Below are positions 8,307 to 18,265 of a stretch of DNA of 64,000 nt, piece after piece. The translations under genes and the position numbers were made by a program. The number at the start of each line of letters is the position of its first letter. The first letter of the stretch is position 1. The DNA is from CBDCWO01 sp965223405 (GTDB taxonomy: Bacteria; Bacteroidota; Bacteroidia; Chitinophagales; Saprospiraceae): contig CBDCWO010000006.1 of the NCBI GenBank assembly GCA_965223405.1, positions 5,270,001 through 5,334,000 on the forward strand. The letters run 5' to 3'. Under the pieces are notes generated by a model. That model did no database searches. It was not told the origin of the DNA and saw nothing but the letters and a program-made list of their open reading frames with translations.

Positions 8307-9602
8307 CTATTCCATTCTCAATAAATCCATGATTATTTGGGTATTCACGGCAATTCCAGTCAGCAGACTTTCACGTGGTTGCGGATAATAAAACGGAGAA
8401 TGCAGGCCGGGTAACTCTCCTGATTTAATTCTTTCTTTTGGTACAGTTCCCAACCAATAGAGCACCGTGGGAACTTTGTGTGCTGTTTGGCCATACCGGG
8501 CAAAATCTTCTGCTACCAATTGTGGTTCGGTATCCTTTACAAAGTCAGCACCTCTAATTTTTCTGGCCGATTCTCTCATCGATTTAGTGAGTTCAGGATG
8601 GTTGTAATTAGCCGGAGTATAGGACTCAGGAATGATCACCTCCGGTAGTTTATCCTCAGGAAGTCCGGCAGCCAGGGCTATTCCCTTGCATATTTCTCTG
8701 ATCCTGCGATGCACCATTTGTCTGACTTCTTCAGTAAATGTCCTTACCGTCAATTGAAGTGTAACTTCATCGGGGATTATGTTGTGCTTGATTCCCCCTT
8801 TGATGGCTCCAACGGTTACTACTGCCGATTCAGTAGGTTTTAAATTTCGGCTAACTATAGTCTGAAGGTCCATAACTATCATACTGGCAATTACAACCGG
8901 GTCAATGGATTTATGCGGTGCTGCCCCATGAGCTCCAACACCGAAAATCTTAATGTCGATACTTTCAGCATTAGCCATAGTATAACCACTACCAAAACCC
9001 ACTTCACCTGCTGGCAAGGTAGGGCTGCAGTGCAATCCCAATCCAAAATCGGGGATTCCAAATCGTTCATATAAACCCGCATCCAGCATCATTTTAGCAC
9101 CGGCGCCAATCTCTTCTGCAGGTTGTCCTATCCACATCAGCGTACCGCTCCATTGGTCTTTTAGTTTGATCAGATTCCTGGCCGTTCCTATCCAGGTAGT
9201 CATGTGCATATCATGTCCGCAGGAGTGCATCGTTCCAATGGTTTGTCCTTGATAGTTTGTTTCCTTCTGGCTGGAGTAAGGTAAATCGGTTTTTTCATAC
9301 ATGGGTAAGGCATCCATATCTGTTCGATACAGAAGAGTAGGGCCCTCACCATTCTTATAGATTCCCACAATGCCATTGCCTCCTACTTTATCCGTTACTG
9401 TAAATCCAATTTTTTCAAGTTCATTCTTTAATGCTTGTGCAGTTTCCATTTCCTCTAGCGAGATTTCGGGATTGCGATGAAGGTGTTGGTATAAAGCGAT
9501 CAAATAGTCAAGATCTGCCTCTATTTTGTCGACCCAAACTGGTCCTTGTACGGTATAAATGGCGGAAAATACCGAGATTAATACGAATAATAAATAGTTC
9601 AT
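8307..9602 (-). CDS. M20-family amidohydrolase / carboxypeptidase, exported
   Basis: The 431 aa product has a signal peptide (about 1-20), then the M20D amidohydrolase core. YRTDMDALP lies near 92-100, SCGHDMH near 127-133 holds a metal-ligand Cys and His, and PAEEIGAG near 161-168 holds the catalytic and metal Glu pair. HGAAPH lies in the dimerisation domain, and a late 'GLHSPFYYP' supplies the final His. The family hydrolyses N-acyl amino acids, hippurate or aminoacyl dipeptides. Here the enzyme is probably periplasmic or secreted and used for peptide scavenging. The exact substrate cannot be read from sequence. Confidence 0.9.
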   Translation of the reverse strand: MNYLLFVLISVFSAIYTVQGPVWVDKIEADLDYLIALYQHLHRNPEISLEEMETAQALKNELEKIGFTVTDKVGGNGIVGIYKNGEGPTLLYRTDMDALPMYEKTDLPYSSQKETNYQGQTIGTMHSCGHDMHMTTWIGTARNLIKLKDQWSGTLMWIGQPAEEIGAGAKMMLDAGLYERFGIPDFGLGLHCSPTLPAGEVGFGSGYTMANAESIDIKIFGVGAHGAAPHKSIDPVVIASMIVMDLQTIVSRNLKPTESAVVTVGAIKGGIKHNIIPDEVTLQLTVRTFTEEVRQMVHRRIREICKGIALAAGLPEDKLPEVIIPESYTPANYNHPELTKSMRESARKIRGADFVKDTEPQLVAEDFARYGQTAHKVPTVLYWLGTVPKERIKSGELPGLHSPFYYPQPRESLLTGIAVNTQIIMDLLRME

Positions 9603-9641
9603 ACTGGATTCGGATTTTTAGGTTAACAGGTAAAGTGATTC

Positions 9642-11057
9642 TTAAAGTTTGGTAAATTGGATTGAACTCTGAAATTTTTCATGAGATAATCTTAAAATAT
9701 AGTTTCCTGGATCTAAATCTAAGTTGTCCACTGCTATTTGGTTTTCTCCTGGGTTGATGAAGGACTCCGTTGCCCAGATCTTTCGTTTGCGATAATCGTA
9801 AATTTCGATGGTTAGCGAGTTAATACCCAAGTGGTTTTGATACTCAAGTACAAATTGGGATTGGATTGGATTGGGAAATAACCGGTAACTAAATTTTCCT
9901 GGTAAACCTGCTGAGGTGTAAGTTATGTTGGTGTTAATTTGATTCTGGATAGTCCAATTAAGCTGAAATATATATCCGCTATTTGGCAAATACGATTTGG
10001 AGAGCGATGTGGTGTCATAAAATGTCAGGGTTAAACTGTTTGCCCCCGGGAGAAGTATTTCCTTGGTAATAGTGATCTCAGGTTCTGAGGAATTAAATTT
10101 CTCATCGTTCAAATTCCATTCCAGGTAGTTGGTTAGCTTGGTAGTTTGAAGAAAATCGCTTGCGAAAGTGATATTTTCTTGATCTGCATTTATGGTGCCT
10201 TCAGGATAGCTGTAGTTTTCGAGAGGAAAAACCAAATCATAAATTCGATTGATGAACGCTTCAGTGCAAACAGCACAAAATGGGGCATTAAGCACACGCA
10301 TCTTACATGCTTGATGAGGTCTGAACCATAAGGCTTGTACTCCGGAATTGCCATAGGGATAGATTCCGACGTCTGAATGGTTGATCCACGGATTCCACCT
10401 TACTTTTTCAGGATTCGTTTCCTGAGTCATATTGTCTGCTTCACGAGCATATTGTTCACCTGCCCAATATTCATCGGCCAATCCTGAAAATGAATGGCCG
10501 ATTTCATGAATTGCTATTTCGGTACTGGATTCACCGCTGGACGCAGTAGCGAATGGACCTCCGGATCCGCCATAATATGGACTATTGACAATAACGAATG
10601 CCTGATCATAACTTGGAAAATTGCTGGCCAACACCAAATTCAGGTTAAGTGAGTTGGTAGGGACCAGAAGTCGGTGAATGCCTCCAAAATCATACGTAGA
10701 TCCAAAATAATTATCCACTTCTATCACTGGATGCTTGGGTTCGGTGACATCTGTCGCCGTGCCCGGATGGTTTGCACCCTTTTCCTTGCTTGGTACTTCA
10801 ATGGCAAATGCATTGAAATAACTTTGGTAATCATCAAGCGGAGGGGTCTGAAATAAGGAACTAATCATGTTTTGTGCATCCAATCGAAACTTTTGCATTT
10901 CTTCAGGAGGATATCCATCAGGCAATATGACCAGGTTTATCCGATTAGAGATGGCCCCATTCCAGAGCAGCGTATCAAGAGGAAACTCTTGTGCTAAACA
11001 GATTGCAAAAGTCAGATTCAGGATGATGAAAACGGATATTTTAGCTAGAGTATTCAA
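9642..11057 (-). CDS. M64 (IgA-peptidase-like) metallopeptidase with T9SS sorting domain
   Basis: The 471 aa product has a signal peptide (1-22), then an M64 peptidase domain. The zinc motif HEIGHSFSGLADEYW, about 180-195, has the HExxH pair and the following GLxDEY element. The last roughly 85 residues (YRLFPNPIQ, LTIEIYDYRKRKIW, DPGNYILRL) are a type A T9SS C-terminal sorting domain, so the enzyme is exported across the outer membrane and anchored or released. It probably digests host or environmental protein. Translation starts at a TTG (11055-11057) that overlaps the stop of the upstream lipoprotein gene as TTGA. The signal peptide fixes this start, and translational coupling is likely. 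Confidence 0.92.
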   Translation of the reverse strand: MNTLAKISVFIILNLTFAICLAQEFPLDTLLWNGAISNRINLVILPDGYPPEEMQKFRLDAQNMISSLFQTPPLDDYQSYFNAFAIEVPSKEKGANHPGTATDVTEPKHPVIEVDNYFGSTYDFGGIHRLLVPTNSLNLNLVLASNFPSYDQAFVIVNSPYYGGSGGPFATASSGESSTEIAIHEIGHSFSGLADEYWAGEQYAREADNMTQETNPEKVRWNPWINHSDVGIYPYGNSGVQALWFRPHQACKMRVLNAPFCAVCTEAFINRIYDLVFPLENYSYPEGTINADQENITFASDFLQTTKLTNYLEWNLNDEKFNSSEPEITITKEILLPGANSLTLTFYDTTSLSKSYLPNSGYIFQLNWTIQNQINTNITYTSAGLPGKFSYRLFPNPIQSQFVLEYQNHLGINSLTIEIYDYRKRKIWATESFINPGENQIAVDNLDLDPGNYILRLSHEKFQSSIQFTKL

Positions 11058-11536
11058 TGAGTATTGAGGTCAATTTTAATAATTTTATCAGTTGCTTCTG
11101 AAAAGGAGACCCATATTTGATCAAAGTTTTCTGTATGATTGATCCTTATGGTGATATACTCTTCTGGAATTCTGATCAAGTGTTTGGAAGGTTTGTCTTC
11201 ATGGTCAAACACCTCATACACTTTATTTAACGGATTACTTATCACAAATGCTTTTTTTACAGAGTGGTTGGAATCAACAAATCTGAATTGAATTTGATTA
11301 TCCGATAATACTTTTTGTTCTAAATGGTTTTCCTTGACAATACCTTCTTTGAGAATAATTTGATGCAATTCTGCCTGATAGCTAAAATTCCTAATTGAAG
11401 TGTCCTGTACAAGCCGGAATATATATGAGGCAACTTGAGGTATGTCTTTTACCCCGGTTGCCGTCTCTGTTTGCACAGGTCTCAATGTTTTACAAGAAAT
11501 TATTAAAACGATAAAAATCAATAAGTATCTGGGCAT
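11054..11536 (-). CDS. Small lipoprotein of unknown function
   Basis: The 160 aa product begins MPRYLLIFIVLIISC, a clear lipoprotein signal with the lipid-modified Cys at position 15. The mature part is polar and beta-rich, with no motif that I recognise. Its stop overlaps the start of the M64 peptidase gene, so the two are translationally coupled and may act together, for example as a surface partner of the protease. The preceding gene on the same strand is another T9SS cargo protein, 63 bp upstream. Function not assignable. Confidence 0.75.
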   Translation of the reverse strand: MPRYLLIFIVLIISCKTLRPVQTETATGVKDIPQVASYIFRLVQDTSIRNFSYQAELHQIILKEGIVKENHLEQKVLSDNQIQFRFVDSNHSVKKAFVISNPLNKVYEVFDHEDKPSKHLIRIPEEYITIRINHTENFDQIWVSFSEATDKIIKIDLNTH

Positions 11537-11599
11537 AGTAGATTATAAATTACGCAGTAGTGGTTAATCTTCTGTATGACCACAATCTGAATGCACATC

Positions 11600-12403
11600 T
11601 TAATAACCGATTTGCATTTTCTTTGATACTTGGTAATTATTCGCAATAATTTGATAGGTGTATACTCCTGGACTCAATGATTCAACATAAAAAGGTACTA
11701 TGTTCATTCCGGATCTCAAGTTTTCTTGAAACCATTTAACCGTACGACCCATCATATCCGTGATGCGAATATTAACCCTTTCTGAACGTTCACTATATAC
11801 CCAAATATCCGTTTTCCCTCGAAAGGGATTGGGTACATTTTTTATGTTACTCACTGGTGGTTGTAGGTTTTTTTGATTGGCCGTTGTACAGGATCCTTCA
11901 TTCATCAGAGGCAAGGAGTATTTACCAGGTACCACGGTTCCCGGAATCGTTTCCTCAAATATCCCGATGATAGTTGCCAGTTTTAGATTGATGACAAAAT
12001 CGTAAATACCGGTGTCATTTTCTTCACTTGGAATACCATGCAATAAAATACAACTAGGAACTCCGGGAAGAACCCGGCAGTTACTAGGGTTACAATCATA
12101 TTCGATACCAATTGGTAAATTATCAACTGCTCCTACCGTGTCAATTTGGGCATAAGTGAGCCCCACCGTAATTCCATTAAAAATAACGGTATTAGGAATT
12201 ACCATCGTAAATAAAAGAGAATACTCTTCATTGATGCAAGCAGGCACTGTAATTCCACCACCTAATGAATCCGTGAATGGAGTGGGGTAGACCACATCGA
12301 TCGTATCCAGGATCGATGAGTCCGGCAGGCAAGCCAATTCACTTTGAGCTTTGATGACCATCGCCCCGGACAAGAACATCATTAGACAAACTAACCATTT
12401 CAT
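11600..12403 (-). CDS. Secreted protein with T9SS C-terminal sorting domain
   Basis: The 267 aa product has a signal peptide (MKWLVCLMMFLSGAMVIKAQ). The middle part is rich in Cys, Pro and Gly (CLPDSSILDTIDVVYPTPF, CNPSNCRVLPGVPSC) and has no catalytic signature. The last roughly 80 residues form a type A T9SS sorting domain: VPNPFRGKTDIWVY, VNIRITDMMGRTVKW and LSPGVYTYQII. It is therefore a small surface or secreted cargo protein. It is first in a minus-strand run with the lipoprotein and the M64 peptidase. It diverges from a TonB receptor, with 109 bp between the two starts. Confidence 0.85.
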   Translation of the reverse strand: MKWLVCLMMFLSGAMVIKAQSELACLPDSSILDTIDVVYPTPFTDSLGGGITVPACINEEYSLLFTMVIPNTVIFNGITVGLTYAQIDTVGAVDNLPIGIEYDCNPSNCRVLPGVPSCILLHGIPSEENDTGIYDFVINLKLATIIGIFEETIPGTVVPGKYSLPLMNEGSCTTANQKNLQPPVSNIKNVPNPFRGKTDIWVYSERSERVNIRITDMMGRTVKWFQENLRSGMNIVPFYVESLSPGVYTYQIIANNYQVSKKMQIGY

Positions 12404-12512
12404 GAAGATATGTTTAATTATAGTTTAAAATAGAGTTAGATAAATAACAATACAATTTGAAATTCATAAATTGCAATGTCAATAGTAAGATACAAATTAC
12501 TATTTTATATAA

Positions 12513-14771
12513 ATGAAAGATTTCGTTAAATTCCATATCCCAAAGCTTTTTAGGGGTTGGATCTTTGTATTGATATGCGGACAGATTACCGGTCAGAATG
12601 TTACAATTACCGGACTGGTGATCGATGGAACCAATGATGAAATCCTCCCTGGAGCCACAATACAAATTGGTGATTTTGGAACCTATACCGATTTGAATGG
12701 TGAATTCAACCTCCAGATGAATTCTGGAGTCGTGGCACTTTCCTGCAGTTTTGTTGGATATGACATTTGGCATTTCAATGGTCATATTACGAAGGATACT
12801 TTTATTCAGATAGAAATGGTGCCCGCGGAGAATATACTGGAAGCAGCCACCGTAACCGCTTCAAAATTCTCACAATCTTTAGCCGAGTCCACTATTTCTA
12901 TTGACATTTTAAGACCGGAACTCATTGAAGGAAATAGTCCCAGTTCTGTAGAATCAATTTTAAACAAATCACCGGGATTGACAATGATTGAGGGACAGGC
13001 CAATATCCGAGGGGGATCAGGATTTTCTTATGGTGCGGGAAGCCGGGTCTTGCTTTTGGTAGATAATATGCCTGCTTTACAAGCGGATGCAGGATTTCCA
13101 AATTGGAAGGATCTTCCGCTGGAAAACATAGGCCAGATTGAAATTGTAAAAGGGGCTGCCTCGGCGTTGTATGGGTCGAGTGCATTAAATGGAATAATAA
13201 ATTTACGTACAGATTTTGCCGGTACTGAACCTGAGACTAAAGTATCTACTTTTTATACCCAATATCTCAATCCTAAGGATTCTAGAAAGAAGTGGTGGAG
13301 TTCTGCTCCCTCCAGTTTTACGGCACAAGCTACTCATAAACAAAAGTTTAAAAACTTTGATTTAGCGGTAGGTGCATTTTATAATCAAACTCATTCATTT
13401 CGCCAGGAAGTTGAAGAAGAGTATTTCCGGTTTTCCTTTAAAACGAGGTATTACATCAATGATCAATGGTTAATGGGACTTAATGGGGTATTGAATACCG
13501 GGTTCAGAAATAACTATTTTTACTGGGCAAATGACAGTACGGGAGCCTATATTGGTTCCGAGGGAACCCACAGCGAAACAGAATTTGATCGGCATTTTTT
13601 CGATCCTTTCCTAGTATACTACCAGAAAAATGGAGACAAGCATCACCTTCAGACCAGATTCTCACGTGTCGATAATGTGGCCTCAGCAGGCCGGTCTAAC
13701 CTTTCCTCATCAAAATATTTAGAATACCAATATCAAAGTCAATGGGAACAGATAAGGACTCAGTCAGTCACAGGAATCACTTATAACCACTCATCGGTGC
13801 AAGCCATGTTGTATGGAGATACCACATTTACTGCGAATAACTGGGCCTTATTTTGGCAACTTGATAAAAAAGTTTGGGAACGCATTTCACTAAGTGCAGG
13901 ATTCAGATATGAAGTATATAATCTGATTGGGCCATCGGAGATTGGGGATATACCCATTGATCCAAAAGTTACAGAGTCAAAACCAGTGTGGAGATTTGGG
14001 GCAAATTGGAAAATATTACCTTATACCTATCTGAGATCCTCTTGGGGACAGGGATATCGATTTCCTACCATTGCAGAAAAATTTGTGCGAACCACTTTTG
14101 GCGCTTCTCTGATCAGCCCCAATCCGGAATTGCAAAGTGAAACCGGGTGGAGTGGTGAGTTCGGTCTTAAGCAAGGGTTTAAACTGTGGGGATGGCAGGG
14201 ATTTTTTGATTTGTCTGCCTTTTGGTCTGAATATGACAATATGATGGAATTTGTATTTACAGGCTTTTCGCGAGGATTTCAGTCTCAAAATATCGGAGAT
14301 ACGCGAATAAAAGGTCTGGAATTTACTGTAGCCGGAAATTCAAAACTATTCGGAATTCCCATGAATTTATTAGCAGGATATACTTTGTTGGATCCTAAAT
14401 TTAAGAATTTCACTGAAGAGGATAAGCTCCGATCTTCTGTAGATTACAATATTCTCAAGTATCGTAATAAACATAGTTTTAAAATGGATTGGTCGGCCAA
14501 CTTTAATCAATTTAAATGCGGATTTGCCCACAACTACCTAAGTAAGATGGAAGCGATGGACTCAATCCTGGAAGTAGTGGTACCAGGTCTGAAACATTAT
14601 CGGGAAAGGAATGGTGGATTTGGAGTTTGGGATACTCGTGTTTCCTATGAATGGAGGGCTTTCACCGGAACAATTATTTTAAACAATATATTCAATCGAG
14701 AATATAGTGTCCGGCCCGGATTACTTGATGCACCTCGCAATTGGACCATTAGGTTGGATATGAAAATTTGA
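12513..14771 (+). CDS. TonB-dependent receptor with carboxypeptidase-regulatory-like N-domain
   Basis: The 752 aa product has a signal peptide (about 1-28) and a regulatory-like domain (ITGLVIDGTNDEILPGATI, YTDLNGEFNL). The plug domain contains SVESILNKSPGLTMIEGQA, NIRGGSGFSYG, RVLLLVDNMPALQADAG and IEIVKGAASALYGSSAL. Next is a beta-barrel ending in a short aromatic strand (NWTIRLDMKI). It imports an unknown ligand (siderophore, cobalamin or oligosaccharide) across the outer membrane with TonB-ExbBD energy. It has no SusD-like partner next to it, which argues against a SusC-type polysaccharide locus. It is probably monocistronic. Confidence 0.9.
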   Translation: MKDFVKFHIPKLFRGWIFVLICGQITGQNVTITGLVIDGTNDEILPGATIQIGDFGTYTDLNGEFNLQMNSGVVALSCSFVGYDIWHFNGHITKDTFIQIEMVPAENILEAATVTASKFSQSLAESTISIDILRPELIEGNSPSSVESILNKSPGLTMIEGQANIRGGSGFSYGAGSRVLLLVDNMPALQADAGFPNWKDLPLENIGQIEIVKGAASALYGSSALNGIINLRTDFAGTEPETKVSTFYTQYLNPKDSRKKWWSSAPSSFTAQATHKQKFKNFDLAVGAFYNQTHSFRQEVEEEYFRFSFKTRYYINDQWLMGLNGVLNTGFRNNYFYWANDSTGAYIGSEGTHSETEFDRHFFDPFLVYYQKNGDKHHLQTRFSRVDNVASAGRSNLSSSKYLEYQYQSQWEQIRTQSVTGITYNHSSVQAMLYGDTTFTANNWALFWQLDKKVWERISLSAGFRYEVYNLIGPSEIGDIPIDPKVTESKPVWRFGANWKILPYTYLRSSWGQGYRFPTIAEKFVRTTFGASLISPNPELQSETGWSGEFGLKQGFKLWGWQGFFDLSAFWSEYDNMMEFVFTGFSRGFQSQNIGDTRIKGLEFTVAGNSKLFGIPMNLLAGYTLLDPKFKNFTEEDKLRSSVDYNILKYRNKHSFKMDWSANFNQFKCGFAHNYLSKMEAMDSILEVVVPGLKHYRERNGGFGVWDTRVSYEWRAFTGTIILNNIFNREYSVRPGLLDAPRNWTIRLDMKI

Positions 14772-14896
14772 CGAAGCCTGCTTTGAGAATTTATGGTGAA
14801 AGATAACGAAAAAGTATAATCAAATCAGACCCAACTTTTATTGCGGGATTTCACGTCTATTTAAATGATGATTATATTACTTTCTAATCTTGCATT

Positions 14897-15388
14897 ATGA
14901 ACTTTACTAGCTTAAAATACCTTTGCGGTTGGATCTTGTTCCTTACGATCATATCGTGTCAAAAAGACGAACTTTCTCAAAAAATAGACTTTGACTATTT
15001 GCTATTTGGACATTTTTATGGAGAATGCATAGGAGATGCCTGTATAGAGACCTTTAAATTAGAAAAAACAGCGCTTTACTTGGATACACTCGACAATTAT
15101 CCATCCGGAAACGAACCGTTTACAGGTAGTTTTATACAATTAACAAATCATCAGTATCTCCAGGTAAAGGATTTGCCGGAGAAGTTGCCCAGTGATCTTT
15201 TCGAAATACCTGCTGGTCGCATCGGATGTCCGGACTGCGCTGATGGAGGTGGAATATATATCGAGATTAAAAAGGGAGAAGAAATCGACTTTTGGCTGAT
15301 CGATCAGATGTTGCAAAACATACCCGAACCACTTCATGAATTTATAAATCTAGTCAATGCCAGAATTGCCTTGTTGCAATCCAAGTAG
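14897..15388 (+). CDS. Small lipoprotein of unknown function
   Basis: The 163 aa product has a lipoprotein signal (LCGWILFLTIISC; Cys near 22). The mature part contains four further cysteines in two close pairs (GECIGDAC and GRIGCPDCADGGG), suggesting disulfides or a metal site. The sequence DYLLFGHFYGECIG recurs in Bacteroidota lipoproteins as far as I recall, but I know no function. It follows a TonB receptor by 125 bp and precedes a DUF547 lipoprotein by 128 bp, all on the plus strand. A common role is not evident. Confidence 0.7.
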   Translation: MNFTSLKYLCGWILFLTIISCQKDELSQKIDFDYLLFGHFYGECIGDACIETFKLEKTALYLDTLDNYPSGNEPFTGSFIQLTNHQYLQVKDLPEKLPSDLFEIPAGRIGCPDCADGGGIYIEIKKGEEIDFWLIDQMLQNIPEPLHEFINLVNARIALLQSK

Positions 15389-15516
15389 CATCCAGCTGAA
15401 TTGTGATGTCATACCCACTTTGAGGGTATCAACAGGCCACAGCTACCGATGCTAAATAGTGACTGCATTTTAAAACTTTCCAGTCAATTTACCTGTTAGT
15501 TTTAAAAATTTGATTG

Positions 15517-16554
15517 ATGGATAAATTGCTTTTTTCAATTGGCTTACTATTTCTATCCTTAAGTTGTGCAGCCTCAACGGAAAAGAATGATGCAAAGGTT
15601 GACCAATCAAGGGAAAATTCCAATTACATTCAACATGCCGAAGAACAAAAATTATCAGAAACCGATCCAGATTCTGGAATTATATCTCACGCAGAAAAAA
15701 GCAAGGAAGTGAGTAATTCAATTTCTGGTAAGCGGAAATCATTAGATAATTCTAACGTTGTTGAACACCAGGATTCAGCTCACAATCCGACTGAAGATAG
15801 TTCAACGAGTGATGTTCACAAGGAAAGCAATAAAAGCAAAGATCCAGGTCATCTTCTTCCAAAAGAATCCGATAAGGCGGATGGCAGTACGACTACTGAA
15901 ATGGTGGTTCCGGATCATACCTTGTGGGATCAAGTACTCAAACAAATAGTGAGTGCGAATGGAAATGTCAATTACGATGCTTTACATAAAAGCCCTTCAA
16001 AATTTAACGAATATATCAGTTATTTGAACAACAATCCAGTACAAAGCTCCTGGTCCCCAAGAGATCAGTTGGCCTATTGGATAAATGTGTATAATGCATT
16101 TACCGTCAAGCTGATTATCGACAACTATCCGGTAAATAGAATTACTGACCTTCATGGCGGTAAGCCCTGGGATGTGAAATGGATCAGCCTGCGTGAGAAA
16201 AAATATTCACTTAATCAAATTGAAAACGAGATAATAAGACCGGTCTTTAAAGAGCCTCGGATACACTTTGCGGTTAACTGTGCGGCAAAATCGTGCCCTC
16301 CATTGTTAAATCGGGCTTGGACAGCAACCAATCTTGAACAAAATTTTCAAAAGCAAACATCCAGGTTCCTCAACAATCCTACCTTTAATATCGTAGAGTC
16401 GGACAAATTACAGTTAAGTAAGATATTTGAGTGGTATGCCGAGGACTTTGGTGATTTGATTTCATTTATTAAACCGTATGTAAAAAACGTCAATATTAAG
16501 CCAAATGCCCAAATCACCTATTTAGAATACAATTGGTCCTTAAATGGAAGATAA
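15517..16554 (+). CDS. DUF547-domain lipoprotein
   Basis: The 345 aa product has a lipoprotein signal ending in LSLSC. Residues about 20-125 are a Ser/Asp/Lys-rich, low-complexity linker. After this comes the DUF547 domain: DQLAYWINVYNAFTVKLI, KPWDVKWI, YSLNQIENEIIRP, and HFAVNCAAKSCPPLLNRAW, which carries the conserved Asn-Cys and Ser-Cys-Pro. DUF547 has a papain-like or transglutaminase-like flavour, but no activity is established to my knowledge. The long linker would let the domain reach out from the membrane. ATG at 15517 was chosen over the TTG one codon earlier. It converges on the MORN gene, with 4 bp between the stops. Confidence 0.85.
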   Translation: MDKLLFSIGLLFLSLSCAASTEKNDAKVDQSRENSNYIQHAEEQKLSETDPDSGIISHAEKSKEVSNSISGKRKSLDNSNVVEHQDSAHNPTEDSSTSDVHKESNKSKDPGHLLPKESDKADGSTTTEMVVPDHTLWDQVLKQIVSANGNVNYDALHKSPSKFNEYISYLNNNPVQSSWSPRDQLAYWINVYNAFTVKLIIDNYPVNRITDLHGGKPWDVKWISLREKKYSLNQIENEIIRPVFKEPRIHFAVNCAAKSCPPLLNRAWTATNLEQNFQKQTSRFLNNPTFNIVESDKLQLSKIFEWYAEDFGDLISFIKPYVKNVNIKPNAQITYLEYNWSLNGR

Positions 16555-16558
16555 TCGA

Positions 16559-17230
16559 TTACATACTGGTTAACGTAACAGCCCAGCGTCCCTCGGATTC
16601 TATTTCAAAGTGAGCGAAGACCTTAATCACTTCACTGACTTTGTTCCTGGTTTCATATTCTAAACGGACATTTAATGGAAATTCGCAATTTTCTATAAGG
16701 AGTCGTTTTCCTTGTCTCACATTGGTTCCGGAAGACGTGATCATTTCGTATTCTCCCAGAGTGACGATATTTCTAAGATAAATCTCCACAAAATTTTTGC
16801 TTTCGTTCATCTTTTTGAAATCTAGGCTAACGATATTTCTTTGGATAATGATCGAGTACTCCTCCTCCATTACATCCATAATATACTTGTCGTCTTTCCA
16901 CAAAGCCAGATTACCGGCCACTAAGGATTGGGTTGCCGAATCAATACTATGCATTGTACCCTCACCATGACGTAGTCCTTTTTGAAATTCGCCTACATAA
17001 TAGCTACCATCTGCCCAGATATATTTACCTTCTCCATGAGGATAGCCTTTTTTAAATTTTCCTTCATAGGTATCTTCACCTTGAGCGATTCCATGTCCAT
17101 GAGCCAGACGCCCTTTGCATTCACCGGCATAATTGGCACTAATTGATTTTTTAAGCACTCGGCAATTGGATTGTTCGGAAGGGGGAAACGATAAGAATAG
17201 AGTGGATAGAATAAGGATCAGATTTTGCAT
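16559..17230 (-). CDS. Exported MORN-repeat protein
   Basis: The 223 aa product has a signal peptide (MQNLILILSTLFLSFPPSEQ), then at least three MORN motifs between about 38 and 95: GECKGRLAHGHGIA, YEGKFKKGYPHGEGKY and YVGEFQKGLRHGEG. MORN repeats form a beta-meander that binds lipids or proteins. The C-terminal half (about 110-223) has no recognised domain. It is read convergently with the DUF547 gene, and its start is 81 bp from the divergent dehydrogenase gene. The role is probably structural in the cell envelope; this is inference. Confidence 0.82.
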   Translation of the reverse strand: MQNLILILSTLFLSFPPSEQSNCRVLKKSISANYAGECKGRLAHGHGIAQGEDTYEGKFKKGYPHGEGKYIWADGSYYVGEFQKGLRHGEGTMHSIDSATQSLVAGNLALWKDDKYIMDVMEEEYSIIIQRNIVSLDFKKMNESKNFVEIYLRNIVTLGEYEMITSSGTNVRQGKRLLIENCEFPLNVRLEYETRNKVSEVIKVFAHFEIESEGRWAVTLTSM

Positions 17231-17311
17231 AATGAGATTTTTTTTACTAAAAGATATTATGATAACGAATTATAAAAGAAATTTGCTCCCGAAAATACAA
17301 AGAAAATATAG

Positions 17312-18265
17312 ATGAATATTGTAATTCTTGACGGATATACTACAAATCCCGGAGATTTGAGTTGGGAACCCGTACAAAAGTATGGCCAGGTCAGTATTTT
17401 TGCACGTACCTCTTTGCAAGAATTGGAGGACAGAGCTCAAAATGCCGAAATTCTACTTACCAATAAATATCCTTTAGGCCAAGAGGATTTCAAAATATTG
17501 CCTTTTCTAAAATGTATTTGCGTATTGGCTACCGGCTACAACAACATCGATATCCAAGCTGCGAAAGATCACAATATCAAGGTCTACAATGCCACTGGTT
17601 ATTCAACGAACTCCGTGGCTCAACATACATTTAGTTTACTTTTGACAATAATAAACCAAAGTCAAAAGCACCATGATGCTGTGGTCGATTTGGTTTGGTC
17701 GAATGGGCCTGACTTTTCATTTTCACTACTTCCCATCAGAGAATTAGCAGGAAAAACTTTGGGTATTTTTGGATTTGGAAACATAGGTCAGCAAGTAGGG
17801 GCGATTGGCAAGGCTTTTGGAATGAAAGTTTTGGCTGTCAATCGTGGAGTGCATAAAGATATTCCCAAGTGGGCTGAAGCAGTAGACCGGGAAACCTTAT
17901 TTAAAGAAAGTGACATTATTTCTTTGCATGCACCATTAAATTCCCAAACCAGAAGTCTTATCAATAAGGACACTCTGGAGTTGATGCAGCCGCACGCCAT
18001 TCTTATTAATACAGCTCGAGGTGGGCTTGTCAAAGAGGAAGATCTTGTAGTCGCATTAAAAAATAGAACGATCAATGCGGCAGGATTGGATGTTCTTGTC
18101 GGTGAACCTCCATCGAAAAACAACCCGTTAATTGGCCTACCCAATTGTTGGATTACACCCCATCAAGCTTGGGCCAGTCTGGAGGCCAGAAAAAAACTAA
18201 TAGAAATTACAGCGGCCAATATTGGTAGATACTTGGCATCAGATGATGAAAATCGAGTGGCATAG
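17312..18265 (+). CDS. D-2-hydroxyacid dehydrogenase (glycerate/phosphoglycerate type)
   Basis: The 317 aa product has the full D-isomer 2-hydroxyacid dehydrogenase layout. The N-terminal catalytic half has LLTNKYPL and VLATGYNNID. The NAD domain has GIFGFGNIGQQVGAIGKAFG (Rossmann GxGxxG). Then come the catalytic Arg in INTARGGLV, the Glu in DVLVGEPP and the His in WITPHQAW. The length is typical. Such enzymes interconvert 2-keto acids and D-hydroxy acids such as hydroxypyruvate and glycerate with NAD(P)H in the cytoplasm. HprA-like glycerate dehydrogenase is the closest impression, but substrate choice is not certain. Confidence 0.92.
   Translation: MNIVILDGYTTNPGDLSWEPVQKYGQVSIFARTSLQELEDRAQNAEILLTNKYPLGQEDFKILPFLKCICVLATGYNNIDIQAAKDHNIKVYNATGYSTNSVAQHTFSLLLTIINQSQKHHDAVVDLVWSNGPDFSFSLLPIRELAGKTLGIFGFGNIGQQVGAIGKAFGMKVLAVNRGVHKDIPKWAEAVDRETLFKESDIISLHAPLNSQTRSLINKDTLELMQPHAILINTARGGLVKEEDLVVALKNRTINAAGLDVLVGEPPSKNNPLIGLPNCWITPHQAWASLEARKKLIEITAANIGRYLASDDENRVA

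Noticed and set aside
12414..12785. Minus-strand 123-codon ORF overlapping the second TonB receptor
   Set aside because: It is mostly antisense to the receptor's signal and regulatory-like domains and shows no family.
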